From Microvelia longipes (taxonomy: Eukaryota > Arthropoda > Insecta > Hemiptera > Veliidae), in assembly GCA_018340805.1 (NCBI GenBank), contig JACMZG010001914.1:47619163-47683162 (forward strand): a DNA stretch of 64,000 bases, in the 5' to 3' direction. Below the pieces are notes generated by a model. The model made no database searches. It was not told the DNA's origin and saw only the letters and a program-made list of their open reading frames with translations. Of this stretch, positions 20,939-32,100 are shown piece after piece. The position numbers and the translations under genes were made by a program. Within the stretch, counting starts at the first letter, position 1. Every line of letters begins with the position of its first letter.

Positions 20939-21005
20939 CAGAGTCCGAAGTAGGGAGGATGACCGTAGTGAAGTTCTGAGGTATCCCGTACCCGAGTTTT
21001 TGACA
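20939..21005 (+). repeat. 5S-derived element, tail after the SINE
   Basis: AGAGTCCGAAGTAGGGAGGA, TGACCGTAGTGAAGTTCTGAG, GTATCCCGTACCCGAGTTTTT. Together with 20283-20384 this reconstructs the order head, body, tail of the family. Confidence 0.7.
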
Positions 21006-21009
21006 TGTT

Positions 21010-21710
21010 ACCTCATACATATAAAAGTCAGTGGTCGTTAATATATAAACCCTAATATTGGCTATTGATCATTTATTGGCTCTCGACTATTGGATTTCTG
21101 TCGTCTTGTAAAGCTATCAAAGATGGCTGAATACTGAAACCTCTTGTTCCAGAAGGTCAGAATATTTTACCGAATGTAACTTTCAATTTTATTTCAAATA
21201 ACTCATCGAAAAGCTTAATTCTATATTTACCGGTATTTGGTATTAAATAAATTGTGCAAAATTCGCTCCTTCGGCGTCGCCACGAGAGACACTAATTTGT
21301 AAAATTATTTTCTCTTATGTAAGCAATATGACATGGGATCAAGTTCAGACAGACCTCAAAGAATTTCCATCTTGTGAAACGTGACCTTGGAATTTTCCTC
21401 TCATCAAAGAAAACTATGTAGACCGTGTTTTTCCACTTCCTTTATCATGTTTATCAAAAGAAATTCTTTAATGTGCTTACTTAAGGAGATTTCATTAGTT
21501 AAAATATCATGTTGTATTTTCATGCTTTCTTCCTGACAATATGGAAAACTTAGGTTGCGTTTTGAAATTATTCAATGTAACGTCTGATTTTTTAATTAAA
21601 AATAATATACCTGAATAGTTCCATTAATGTTATTAATGGAATTTCGCATTGGACCACCATTAGTGTCAATGCATTAGTCTGTCACCTGCCATATCGTACA
21701 TACCCACTTC
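21010..21710. other. No gene seen
   Basis: Nothing recognisable. A small inverted repeat (CCATTAATG TTATTAATGG) sits near 21620. Confidence 0.4.
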
Positions 21711-21715
21711 TTATG

Positions 21716-21992
21716 CTATACCTTGCTACCCTTCCTACCCCTTTATACTATAACCTCCTATACCTTTATACTATACCTCCTATTTATACTATACCTCCTA
21801 TACCTTTATACTATTCCTATACCTTTATACTATACCTCCTATACCTTTATACTATACCTCCTATTCCTTTACTATACTTATACTCTTATACCTCCTATAC
21901 TATAACCTCTATTATACTTATACCTTTATACTATACATCCTATACCTTTATACTATACCTCCTACACCTTTATACTATACCTCCTATACCCA
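21716..21992 (+). repeat. ~22-bp minisatellite (CCTCCTATACCTTTATACTATA)
   Basis: About 12 units with indels; pyrimidine/purine asymmetry is strong (C/T-rich on plus). Two long frames through it are low-complexity by-products. Confidence 0.85.
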
Positions 21993-22264
21993 TTTCATGA
22001 TCATTCTGCCATTCTATTAGGGTCAGGGTTTAACAGATATATGTTATTTATCCTATGTTTAGCTACACCAATACTATAATGTCCTATTTGACTGTTTAAT
22101 CATAAAGGCTGGAGATTGTTTCAGTTTTATATGGGAGTACAAAAATCAAGGCAGGGAATTCATAACGTCATATTCAATTTAAGAGATTTTTTTAAGAAAG
22201 AGTTTTCTGGTTTACAAAACAAATTCCAAATATTGATTGTTTTACCAATTCTAGAGTCTCTAGC

Positions 22265-22509
22265 GTAAACACAATGCAATTGTTAATAACAACAGACATA
22301 CACACTCCTATACCTGACACACGCACTAACATACACACTCACACACATACACACTAGCACATATTGACACAAATACACACACGCATATTTATATAGACAG
22401 GGAACTTGGCGAAACCCTAATGGAGGTCTTACACACCAGACTCGGATTATTCAGTTAAAATCTTAGCTTTAGATTTTTATCCCAAACATAACATACGCAA
22501 AATTGTATG
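22265..22509 (-). repeat. R1 copy, part before the SINE
   Basis: On minus: TTTTGCGTATGTTATG, ...TAAGACCTCCATTAGGGTTTCGCC, AAGTTCCCTGTC, then a TGTGTGTG-rich block and TTTACGCTAGAGAC. The R1 edge GTATGCTTTTCCTGTAATA is split by the SINE at 22524 and continues at 22768. Confidence 0.65.
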
Positions 22510-22523
22510 CTTTTCCTGTAATA

Positions 22524-22753
22524 AAATAAATAAAATGCCCGTTTTAGGGCCTTTCGGCCCATCAGGGTATTCACCCTGCGGGAACCACCTATGGTGGGTA
22601 GCATCTACTACACTCTAAGAATTAATTAAAGTTGGCGAAATCTTTTTAATACAAATACTATTCATAAAATCTTAGAGCATAGCCCGGGCTGCGAACCCCG
22701 GACCTCCGGTGCCGAAATCGAACGCCTTTACGATCATGGCCACGGAGGCAGAC
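22524..22753 (-). mobile_element. tRNA-derived SINE (family B) with 14-bp TSD
   Basis: On minus: GCCTCCGTGGCCATGATCG (A-box region), GGGGTTCGCAGCCC (B box), a central GCCAACTTTAATTAATTC, AGGTGGTTCCCGCAGGG, then a CCTGATGGGCCGAAAGGCCC hairpin with a GAAA loop and AAAACGGGCATTTTATTT. CTTTTCCTGTAATA flanks it at 22510-22523 and 22754-22767, a perfect 14-bp duplication. It is inserted in the edge of R1. The second copy is at 54944-55153. Confidence 0.9.
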
Positions 22754-22799
22754 CTTTTCCTGTAATACCTACGGTAAAAATTAGAAAAATGAATAAATA

Positions 22800-23270
22800 A
22801 GTAAAATTGACTATTTGAGAGAAAGATAGCATCTGCTCAAACCGGAGTCTGCTTGCTTGTCTAAAGGCCAACAATGCAATAAATGAATTAACAATTTCCA
22901 AAGCTTATGAAATAGTCTATTTAATTTTGTTCTTTTTATGAAGTATGAAATGACAAAGAAATATTATAAACAATCTTAACGTTTATTACGCAGTTGGGGG
23001 CGTTAACGTTTGTGTGATGAGGGGTCTGCTTGAGAAATGATCAACTATGACACCTTGATGAATTGAAGAGAAATCTCAGATGAACTGCAAACATGGCATG
23101 GGTAGATGCTGTCATGTTAGTGCAATATTAGAGGGGCGGCGTTGTAAATGATACTTCCTACCCCCGGCCATCTTTCTTTTTTACTTGCGTTGTGAGGTTA
23201 AAAGGATACTCACCTGACTTAAGTAACGTTTAACATTTGCATTGACACTTCAATTTCTGGTTCAATATCT
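22800..23270. other. No gene seen
   Basis: No coding or RNA feature supported. Confidence 0.4.
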
Positions 23271-23286
23271 ATATATTTGTAAATTA

Positions 23287-23287
<1 letters not shown>

Positions 23288-23354
<67 letters not shown>
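23288..23354. repeat. (TA)n microsatellite
   Basis: Interrupted TA run of about 65 bp. Confidence 0.95.
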
Positions 23355-23357
<3 letters not shown>

Positions 23358-23597
23358 ATCAGGGCAACCTGAAGACAATATAATCAAGAAACCCCTTTCT
23401 ATATTTTTTTGATTTTGTGATTATTTATTTAAATAAAGGAATTATAAAAAAAATTAAAAAAAATTCAAAGATAAAGTTGCTTTGAGTTGTTGTTTTTGCA
23501 TTTTGTTATATTTTTGTATCTTCATGCTCCATGCTCAAAACTTTGGCACCAAAAAGTGAGAGTGTATTTATTAGCCTTATCCGGATTTAATTGTAAT

Positions 23598-23630
23598 ATA
23601 TATATATATATATTATATATATAATATATA

Positions 23631-23668
<38 letters not shown>
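23598..23668. repeat. (TA)n microsatellite
   Basis: Interrupted TA run of about 70 bp ending in TACATACAT. Confidence 0.95.
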
Positions 23669-23670
<2 letters not shown>

Positions 23671-24034
23671 CATACATATTGTTTATAGTAACCCCAATGT
23701 TTACTTATTTATTTCTATTTATTTTTAAATTGGTAAAATAATTATTATTATTGGTTAATATTGATTTTTTATGTTGTTTAAGGCGCCAAATCAAATATAA
23801 CTCATCCAAAGTCAATGCGGCCACTCAAAGTGACCAAAAAATAAATAAAAACATGAAAAATTTCTGAAAATTAAAATTGCAGTTGGTTAAAAAAAAGTAT
23901 CGAAAAGAGTGTCTCTTGTTATATTTTTAAGGCTCTAAATCGAATAAAACCACGAATAACGATCACTAAAAGTGACGAAAATGTTGAATAAACGGTGGTC
24001 AAGAACCTTAAAAGATAAACACTAAGCTTTAAAT

Positions 24035-25370
24035 TAGTGCCAATCATGGTGCGCACTGCAACTTTATAGCAGTGCCAATCATGGTGCGCACTGCAACTTT
24101 ATGGAATAGTTTTGTATACAGTGCCAATCATGTGCGTGCAACTGCAGTCATGTTTATAGGAATAGTTTTTGTATACAGTGCCAATCATGGTGCGCACTGC
24201 AACTTTATAGGAATAGTTTTGTATACAGTGCCAATCATGGTGCGCACCTGCAACTTATAGGAATAGTTTTGTATACAGTGCCAATCATGGTGCGCACTGC
24301 AACTTTATGAGAATAGTTTTGTATACAGTGCCAATCATGGTGCGCACTGCAACTTTATAGGAATAGTTTTGTATACAGTGCCAATCATGGTGCGCACTGC
24401 AACTTTATAGGAATAGTTTTGTATACAGTGCCAATCATGGTGCGCACTGCAACTTTATGAGAATAGTTTTGTATACAGTGCTAATCATGGTGCGCCTGCA
24501 ACTTTATAGGAATAGTTTTGTATACAGTGCCAATCATGGTGCGCACTGCAACTTTATAGGAATAGTTTTGTATACAGTGCCAATCATGGTGCGCACTGCA
24601 ACTTTATAGGAATAGTTTTGTATACAGTGCCAATCATGTGCGCACTGCAACCTTTATGAGAATAGTTTTGTATACAGTGCCAATCATGGTGCGCACTGCA
24701 ACTTTATAGGAATAGTTTTGTATACAGTGCCAATCATGGTGCCTGCAACTTATAGGAATCAGTGGGTGCGCACTGCAATAGCCCAATCATGGTGCGCACT
24801 GCAACTTATAGGAATAGTTTGTATACAGTGCCAATCATTGTGTGCACTGCAACTTTATAGGAATAGATTTGTATACAGTGCCAATCATGGTGCGCACTGC
24901 AACTTTATAGGAATATGGTGCGCACCTTTATAGGAATAGTTTTGTATACAGTGCCAATCATGGTGCGCACTGCAACTTTATAGGAATAGTTTGTATACAG
25001 TGCCAATCATGGTGCGCACTGCAACTTTATAGGAATAGTTTGTATACAGTGCCAATCATGGTGCGCACTGCAACTTATAGGAATAGTTCTGTATACAGTG
25101 CCAATCATGGTGCGCACTGCATTTATAGGATAGTTTTGTATACAGTGCCAATCATGGTGCGCACTGCAACTTTATAGGAAATAGTTTTGTATACAGTGCC
25201 AATCATGGTGCGCACTGCAACTTTATAGGAATAGTTTTGTATACAGTGCCAATCATGGTGCGCACTGCAACTTTATAGGAATAGTTTTGTATACAGTGCC
25301 AATCATGGTGCGCACTGCAACTTTATAGAATAGTTTTGTATACAGTGCCAATCCGCACTGCAACTTTATA
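24035..25370 (+). repeat. 50-bp minisatellite with a dyad in each unit
   Basis: About 26 units of TTTATAGGAATAGTTTTG, TATACAGTGCCAATCATGG, TGCGCACTGCAAC. Each unit contains CAGTGC...GCACTG flanking a 12-nt loop and the 8-bp palindrome GTGCGCAC, so both strands can form a stem-loop per unit. Units are nearly identical apart from 1-bp indels and a few rearranged units near 24740-24930. Confidence 0.95.
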
Positions 25371-25379
25371 TTAACAGAT

Positions 25380-26390
25380 TATTTATGCGCATTTCCATTG
25401 AAAAATACGCAAACAATTAGTTACGAGCAATGCTTGATAATTGAGTACCTGCCAAAGTATAAACCGGATCCTTAAGCATGAAATTGAATGTCAAGCACGG
25501 TAACACGAATTCTAAAGGAAATTCGCCCGCCATGCGGACCGCAGCGCCGGTGGTCCGCATCTTTCCTACTCATTCATATCTTTAATCCGTCAAGCCTCAA
25601 AAATGTATGTTTTCTATTTTATCTTGTCTTATCTAATCATTAAAAATTATAATAAAAAATATATTTTACATTGCTTGCTATAAAATAACCTAATGTCGAA
25701 ATAATAATATAATGCTTATTATTAATTTAATTTCTTCCTCATTCATAACACTTTAATTAATTAATAACTAGGCATAATTGATACTGAATAAAATTATTAT
25801 TGCCTAATATATCTAGCCTATTAAAAGAGTTCCCCTTGGCAGCCGAGCTTGCTCCTTCCTGTATTTTATAAACGTTTAATCTCATATTTAATTTGTATAT
25901 GTCAATAATTAGCTCAATTGTTTTGATCTATTGAATGATTTGTATCACAAATTTATTAGCAGCATATACCAGTGATAGTAAAATGTTAATTAATGAATCT
26001 TTATCAATTTCTTTTCTAAATAGTTAAAGCTGTAGGTTATCAGTGGTTTTATAAAATAATTTTTAGTTTTATCGTTAACTAGAATTCTGACACTGAACTT
26101 TTTATTGCCTTTACCGTTTATTACACTATTATAACCTTCTTATTATAAAAGTAGTTTAATTTTAAGTTTTATTACTCTTATATGATTTTGGCAAAGAATA
26201 AAAAAACAATAAAATTTTAATTACTTTCTTTATTAGAAGACCCATTGAGTGTTTCAGTTAAAGATTTAAGTGTGAAATATCTCTGATAATGCATTGCACC
26301 AATCACGCACGTCAAAAAAACGAGTACAGAATGCCAAGTAAATGTTCTTTCAAGTTCAAGTTCGCTTGTACTTAGTATGCCATTAATTTC
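25380..26390. other. No gene seen
   Basis: AT-rich. A GC-rich island (CCATGCGGACC, GCAGCGCCGGTGGTCCGCAT) near 25530-25560 has a GCGGACC/GGTCCGC dyad. Nothing coding. Confidence 0.4.
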
Positions 26391-26394
26391 CAAA

Positions 26395-26530
26395 GCTTAA
26401 GGTGGTACTGCTTCGGTCTCGTAACGTTTGACATCAGACTAAAATAGTCTATATGTGTAATCACTTTGCACTCGCTACGCTCATTTTCATAACGTCATAT
26501 TTACCCACAGCTCAAGATGGCATTAATGTG
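26395..26530 (-). repeat. Possible 5S-derived or related repeat fragment
   Basis: AAGGTGGTACTGCTTCGGTC and CACTCGCTACGCTCATTTTC resemble the reversed GAGCGAAGCGAG body motif of the 5S family, but neither head nor tail can be seen. Confidence 0.3.
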
Positions 26531-26548
26531 GCCTTACTACTCACGTCA

Positions 26549-26756
26549 TCAGAATAATGAGGTAAATATTAGAATAATGAGGTAAACATCAGAATAATGA
26601 CGTAAACATCAGAATAATGAGGTAAACATCAGAATAATGAGGTAAACATCAGAATAATGAGGTAAACATCAGAATAATGAGTTAAACATCAGAATAATGA
26701 GTTAAACACCATCATAATGAGAATAATGAGGTAAACATCAGAATAATGAGGTAAAA
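26549..26756 (+). repeat. 20-bp minisatellite (AGAATAATGAGGTAAACATC)
   Basis: About ten units; ATGAGGT/ATGAGTT/ATGACGT variants are scattered. Confidence 0.9.
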
Positions 26757-27214
26757 AATTTCTACGGTGTAAAAAGTAAAAATTGTGGTAAAAAGTCGTG
26801 ATTTTGGACAGATGTAAACTAACGTTTTCATCTTTAAATTTAAGTGTAGCACCAATAAATATAAATTTTCGGTAATGCCTTACAAAGTAAAATTGAAGCA
26901 GCTTTCGAATTTTGGCTACTAGTTCTTTGTGTTTACGCTATCTGACATCAAAAAGCCGTTAAAAGATTAAAAGTTTGATCATTTAAAATTTAATAATTTA
27001 AATGTGGTGACCAATTGGAAATTAATTAGATCGATTCACTACTTGACTGTGTATATTTGTTTTGAATTTCGTCTTAATTTAAAATTTGGCATTTCTTTAT
27101 ATTTAGAGAATTTTTTTAAGTTTTTAATGCCTCAGTAAAATATAATATTGTGGAAAAAATAATACCTTCCGAGCAGCACGGCCCAAGATTGATTTTTTTG
27201 CCTTGTTTTAACTT

Positions 27215-27420
27215 TCTAGTATGAACCCAGCAAGAGTTATGCGTGGCCTGTGCCACGCATAACACATACATACTCAGTCATACACAGACACATACACATG
27301 TCATACACAGACAGCGTGGTTAAAACCATTCAAACCTTCATTATAGTTCCCGCAACGAATAGTAGTGATTAAACTTCCGTTTCGGATTTTTGTGTGAACA
27401 TAAAATAATTTTCGTTCGTA
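27215..27420 (-). repeat. R1 copy
   Basis: On minus: TGTTCACACAAAAATCCG, TTGCGGGAACTATAATGAAG, GTTTGAATGGTTTTAACC, ACGCTGTCTGTGTATGACAT, GCGTGGCACAGGCCACGC (a hairpin), AACTCTTGCTGGGTTC. The CACGCATA block is shared with the 1.7-kb copy. Confidence 0.6.
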
Positions 27421-27504
27421 GATAAGGAAATTTAAAAATATGAAAAACAAATTTCTCGCAATAGAATGCTAGACAGATCTATGTTGCCTTGATCAGTTGA
27501 CAGC

Positions 27505-27650
27505 GTAGTGATAGTGATAGTGATAGTGATATGGTGGGAGTGGTAGTAACTACCACGCAAGTAGGCCACGTAGTTGGGCCCTTTTTGCCAGCACCCTAAG
27601 ATAGTGTTCTACTCCTTTTAATTTCAAGTGTAGGTATATTTCATCTAACA
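27505..27650 (-). repeat. SINE family A, 3' part with GTGATA tail
   Basis: On minus: AGATGAAATATACCTACACT, TGAAATTAAAAGGAGTAGAA, CACTATCTTAGGGTGCTGGC, AAAAAGGGCCCAACTACGTGG, CCTACTTGCGTGGTAGTTAC, then (CACTAT)n. This matches 20830-20938. The head is missing (5'-truncated), and the terminal microsatellite differs from the (ACT)n of the other copy. Confidence 0.8.
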
Positions 27651-27659
27651 TTAAAGGTG

Positions 27660-28690
27660 GAGTTTTTCACAAATTAAAAAATTTTATTTGAGGTAAGGGT
27701 ATCTCAAGAAGTCTGAAACCAAATTGAATACATCTTAAAATGGAAAAAAGACATGTTGAAAGTTACTTTTGAAAAAAATTAATGTTTTAAGTCCTTTAAA
27801 CCGCCATATTAGTCACATATATCTAGTTTTTATTTAATTTAAACTGCGAATTTAGATTATATTCTTTGACATAATATCTCATGACATGGGGTCTAGTTCC
27901 CGATAGCTAGATTTTAAAGTTTAATAGTGAAGCCTTATTTAATACGTTTATGAGGTAAAATTAGAAATGTCACACTGTCTAAGCTTGGATATCTAATATC
28001 AAAGCTGTATTTTATATTTAATTTAACCCATGCATATTTAAATTATAATTTATTGCCTTTTTTCTGCCGGATTATGTGAACAAAAGTAAAAAAAAAACTT
28101 ATTTTATACACTGAATTGTATATATGAAACAAACCCAAATAATTTTGTGTTAAAATAGAAAGAAAAGAGTTTTAGTGACCCCGGAAAAACCTTAAACACA
28201 ATTTGTTCCCAATAATATTTTCATTTTGCACTCGGTTTGGATTCTTCTCTCTGGTATTAGGAAAATACCTGGTATTTATTAGACTTACACCTGAACTTAG
28301 TAAGCTTACTAGACAATAATGTTATTTTATATTTAGTCTCTAAATACAGGTTATGTACTCTCACCAAAGGTTTTTTGAGAAAACCTTTTATTTGTAATGT
28401 TTGCAAAGCCTTGACACATTTTTATATTTCTTTTCTTTTTTTGCGATATTTTAACATATATCCTTATTTGCTTTTCATTAAATAATAATTTATTTAATAA
28501 ACATGATAAAAAATATGAATTTATTCTTAACTTATTTAAAATTAATAATAAAATTAATATTTTAATAGCAATAACAATTCCTTTATTGCAATTATTAAAT
28601 GCGCTTATAAATACATAAACAAGTGATTAAGTGCGTCGTCACAAAGTTGTAACAACGGTGATTTGACACTGGAATATTCTATCAAAATAA
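27660..28690. other. AT-rich DNA, no gene seen
   Basis: No supported feature. Confidence 0.4.
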
Positions 28691-28702
28691 TATTTTTAGA
28701 TT

Positions 28703-29005
28703 TGAAGATTTAGGTCTTCCGGTGGTGACCGCGTCAATGTAGATGAAGAATCCGACGTTTCGCTTCCACTGTGGGAGGCATCTTCAGGGATGTAGGACAT
28801 CATGGATAGAAACACAATGCTCTACAAAACTGAACTCAGAGTTCAGTTTTGTAGAGCATTGTGTTTCTATCCATGATGTCCTACATCCCTGAAGATGCCT
28901 CCCACAGTGGAAGCGAAACGTCGGATTCTTCATCTACACTGACGCGGTCACCACCGGAAGACCTAAATCTTCATGACAATAACCGCGGAAGCCTACGCAG
29001 TTTAT
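28703..29005 (+). mobile_element. Palindromic retro-inserted element, 12-bp TSD
   Basis: 28703-28972 is a near-perfect 270-bp palindrome centred at about 28838 (GAACTC-A-GAGTTC). The right arm reads CCTACATCCCTGAAGATGCC, TCCCACAGTGGAAGCGAAACG, TCGGATTCTTCATCTACACTG, GGTCACCACCGGAAGACC. A unique tail of ~33 nt (TGACAATAACCGCGG...GCAGTTTAT) follows the right arm only. TATTTTTAGATT flanks it at 28691-28702 and 29006-29017, a perfect 12-bp target duplication. Penelope-like elements can carry inverted 5' ends, but no coding sequence is present to test this. Confidence 0.85.
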
Positions 29006-29089
29006 TATTTTTAGATTCATTTTTCTTTGTAGATTAAATTGGTTTAACAATAAAAAATCACTTGTCAATATTTCATTTATTATTAACTA

Positions 29090-29189
29090 GCTTTTAGGCA
29101 CATATTCCATTTTTTATTAACTATAGGAATAGAAGGTGTGCCTGTACGCTTATAGTTAATAATAAATAGAAGCTGTGCCTGTAAGCTTA
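29090..29189. repeat. Direct repeat beside the foldback
   Basis: AGAAGCTGTGCCTGTAAGCTTATT-type units occur at about 29131 and 29168, and again at 35160-35215 at the inner edge of the left foldback arm (GGAAGCTGTGCCTGTAAGC, TAATAATAAATG). Confidence 0.65.
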
Positions 29190-29192
29190 TTA

Positions 29193-29219
29193 GGGTTTCG
29201 AAGATAATCTTCGAAACCC
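29193..29219. repeat. Terminal hairpin of the left arm
   Basis: GGGTTTCGAAGAT-A-ATCTTCGAAACCC is a perfect inverted repeat with a one-base centre. The right-arm equivalent (40180-40206) has one arm decayed (GGGTTCAAAGATTATCTTCGAAACCC). Confidence 0.85.
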
Positions 29220-29339
29220 TTATACTTTCTGTCGAGCGTCTGTCTTTCCGATTTCTCATCTCAGGAACTACAATAGCTAGGATGTTGAAATTTTGGTATA
29301 CATGTGTAACTATTTTTCCAACAACAGGAAAATATAGCC

Positions 29340-32100
29340 AACTATATCACACGCGCATCTGTCGATTTATGAGCGAATGCGCACATTCGCCAAAAAAAAA
29401 TATTTTTTTGAAAAATCATGTGGGGTATCAAATTGTAGGTATCGATGGGTAGTACACAAATATGCATCGCTTTTTCAAAATGGCGGCTATTACACCCGCC
29501 AAAAATCTCAAAAACCACCAAAAAATGCTTGTCCCCCCCTTTTAAGGAATAAGGAGAAGCCCTAAAAATATGGGACCAATAGCCAATAAAAGCACTTTCC
29601 GGGCCATAGAAATTCTTTGGAGAAAAAGTTTCAAAAGTTATTTTTAGCAATTTCAAAATCGCCCATACGCGCACGCGCCAAAAAAAAATATTTTTTTGAA
29701 AAATCATGTGGGGTATCAAATTGTAGGTATCGATGGGTTGTAAACAAATATGCATCGCTTTTTTCAAAATGGCGGCTATTACACCCCGCCAAAAATCTCA
29801 AAACCACCAAAAAATGCTTGTCCCCCCCCTTTTAAGGCATAAGGAGAAGTCCTAAAAATATGGGACCAATAGCCAATAAAAGCACTTTCCAGGCCATAGA
29901 AATTCTTCGGAGAAAAAGTTTCAAAAGTTATTTTTAGCAATTTCAAAATCGCCCATACGCGCACGCGCCAAAAAAAAATATTTTTTTGAAAAATCATGTG
30001 GGGTATCAATTGTAGGTATCGATGGGTAGTACACAAATATGCATCGCTTTTTCAAAATGGCGGCTATTGCACCCGCCAAAAATCTCAAAAACCACCAAAA
30101 ATGCTTGTCCCCCCCCTTTTAAGGAATAAGGAGAAGCCCTAAAAATATGGGACCAATAGCCAATAAAAGCACTTTCCGGGCCATTGAAATTCTTCGGAGA
30201 AAAAATTTCAAAAGTTATTTTTAGCAATTTCAAAATCGCCCATACGCGCACGCGCCAAAAAAAAATATTTTTTTAAAAATCATGTGGGGTATCAAATTGT
30301 AGGTATCGATAGGTAGTACACAAATATGCATCGCTTTTTCAAAATGGCGGATATTACACACCCGCCAAAAATCTCAAAAACCACCAAAAAATGCTTGTCC
30401 CCCCCCTTTTAAGGCATAAGGAGAAGCCCTAAAAATATGGGACCAATAGCCAATAAAAGCACTTCCGGGCCATAGAAATTCTTTGGAGAAAAAGTTTCAA
30501 AAGTTATTTTTAGCAATTTCAAAATCGCCCATACGCGCACGCGCCAAAAAAAAATATTTTTTTGAAAAATCATGTGGGGTATCAAATTGTAGGTATCGAT
30601 GGGTAGTACACAAATATGCATCGCTTTTTCAAAATGGCGGCTATTACACCCGCCAAAAATCTCAAAAACCACCAAAAAATGCTTGTCCCCCCCCCTTAAG
30701 GCATAAGGAGAAGCCCTAAAAATATGGGACCAATAGCCAATAAAAGCACTTTCCGGGCCATAGAAATTCTTCGGAGAAAAAGTTTCAAAAGTTATTTTTA
30801 GCAATTTCAAAATCGCCCATACGCGCACGCGCCAAAAAAAAAAAATTTTTTAAAAAATCATGTGGGGTATAAAATTGTAGGTATCGATGGGTAGTACACA
30901 AATATGCATCGCTTTTTCAAAATGGCGGCTATTGCACCCGCCAAAAATCTCAAAAACCACCAAAAAATGCTTGTCCCCCCCCCTTTTAAGGAATAAGGAG
31001 AAGCCCTAAAAATATGGGACCAATAGCCAATAAAAGCACTTTCCGGGCCATAGAAATTCTTCGGAGAAAAAGTTTCAAAAGTTATTTTTAGCAATTTCAA
31101 AATCGCCCATACGCGCACGCGCCAAAAAAAATATTTTTTTGAAAAATCATGTGGGGTATCAAATTGTAGGTATCGATGGGTTGTAAACAAATATGCATCG
31201 CTTTTTCAAAATGGCGGCTATTACACCGCCAAAAATCTCAAAAACCACCAAAAAATGCTTGTCCCCCCCCTTTTAAGGAATAAGGAGAAGCCCTAAAAAT
31301 ATGGGACCAATAGCCAATAAAAGCACTTTCGGGCCATAGAAATTCTTTAGAGAAAAAGTTTCAAAAGTTATTTTAGCAATTTCAAAATCGCCCATACGCG
31401 CACGCGCCAAAAAAAAATATTTATTTTAAAAATCATGTGGGTATCAAATTGTAGGTATCGATGGGTAGTACACAAATATGCATCGCTTTTTAAAAATGGC
31501 GGCTATTACACCCGCCAAAAATCTCAAAAACCACCAAAAAATGCTTGTCCCCCCCCCTTTTAAGGATAAGGAGAAGCCCTAAAAAATGGGACCAATAGCT
31601 AATAAAAGCACTTTCCGGGCCATAGAAATTCTTTGGAGAAAAAGTTTCAAAAGTTATTTTTAGCAATTTCAAAATCGCCCATACGCGCACGCGCCAAAAA
31701 AAAATATTTTTTTGAAAAATCATGTGGGGTATTAAATTGTAGGTATCGATGGGTTGTAAACAAATATGCATCGCTTTTTCAAAATGGCGGCTATTACATC
31801 CGCCAAAAATCTCAAAAACCACCAAAAAATGCTTGTCCCCCCCCTTTTAAGGAATAAGGAGAAGCCCTAAAAATATGGGACCAATAGCCAATAAAAGCAC
31901 TTTCCGGGCCATAGAAATTCTTCGAGAAAAAGTTTCAAAAGTTATTTTAGCAATTTCAAAATCGCCCATACGCGCACGCGCCAAAAAAAATATTTTTTTG
32001 AAAAATCATGTGGGGTATCAAATTGTAGGTATCGATGGGTAGTACACAAATATGCATCGCTTTTTCAAAATGGCGGCTATTACACCCGCAAAAAATATCG
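29340..32100 (+). repeat. ~290-bp tandem satellite, left arm
   Basis: About 9.5 units. Unit landmarks in order: CATACGCGCACGCGCC, A/T run, ATCATGTGGGGTATCAAATTG, GTATCGATGGGTAGTACACA, TTTTTCAAAATGGCGGC, C7-9, AAGGAATAAGGAGAAGCCC, GGGACCAATAGCCAATAAAAG, GGGCCATAGAAATTC. Each unit carries two CCAAT pentamers and a CpG-rich GCGCACGCGC in an otherwise AT-rich context. The first unit has GCGAATGCGCACATTCGC instead, a 7-bp hairpin. Several 60-140-codon frames run through units on both strands and are not genes. Confidence 0.95.

Noticed and set aside
24035..25370. CRISPR-like array
   Set aside because: The repeats are contiguous with no unique spacers, and the window is eukaryotic. The same applies to every other tandem array here.
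29342..31857. Frames up to 141 codons in the 290-bp satellite
   Set aside because: Frames occur on both strands of the same repeat, include homopolymer-encoded lysine and glycine/proline runs, and end at indels. No domain is recognisable.
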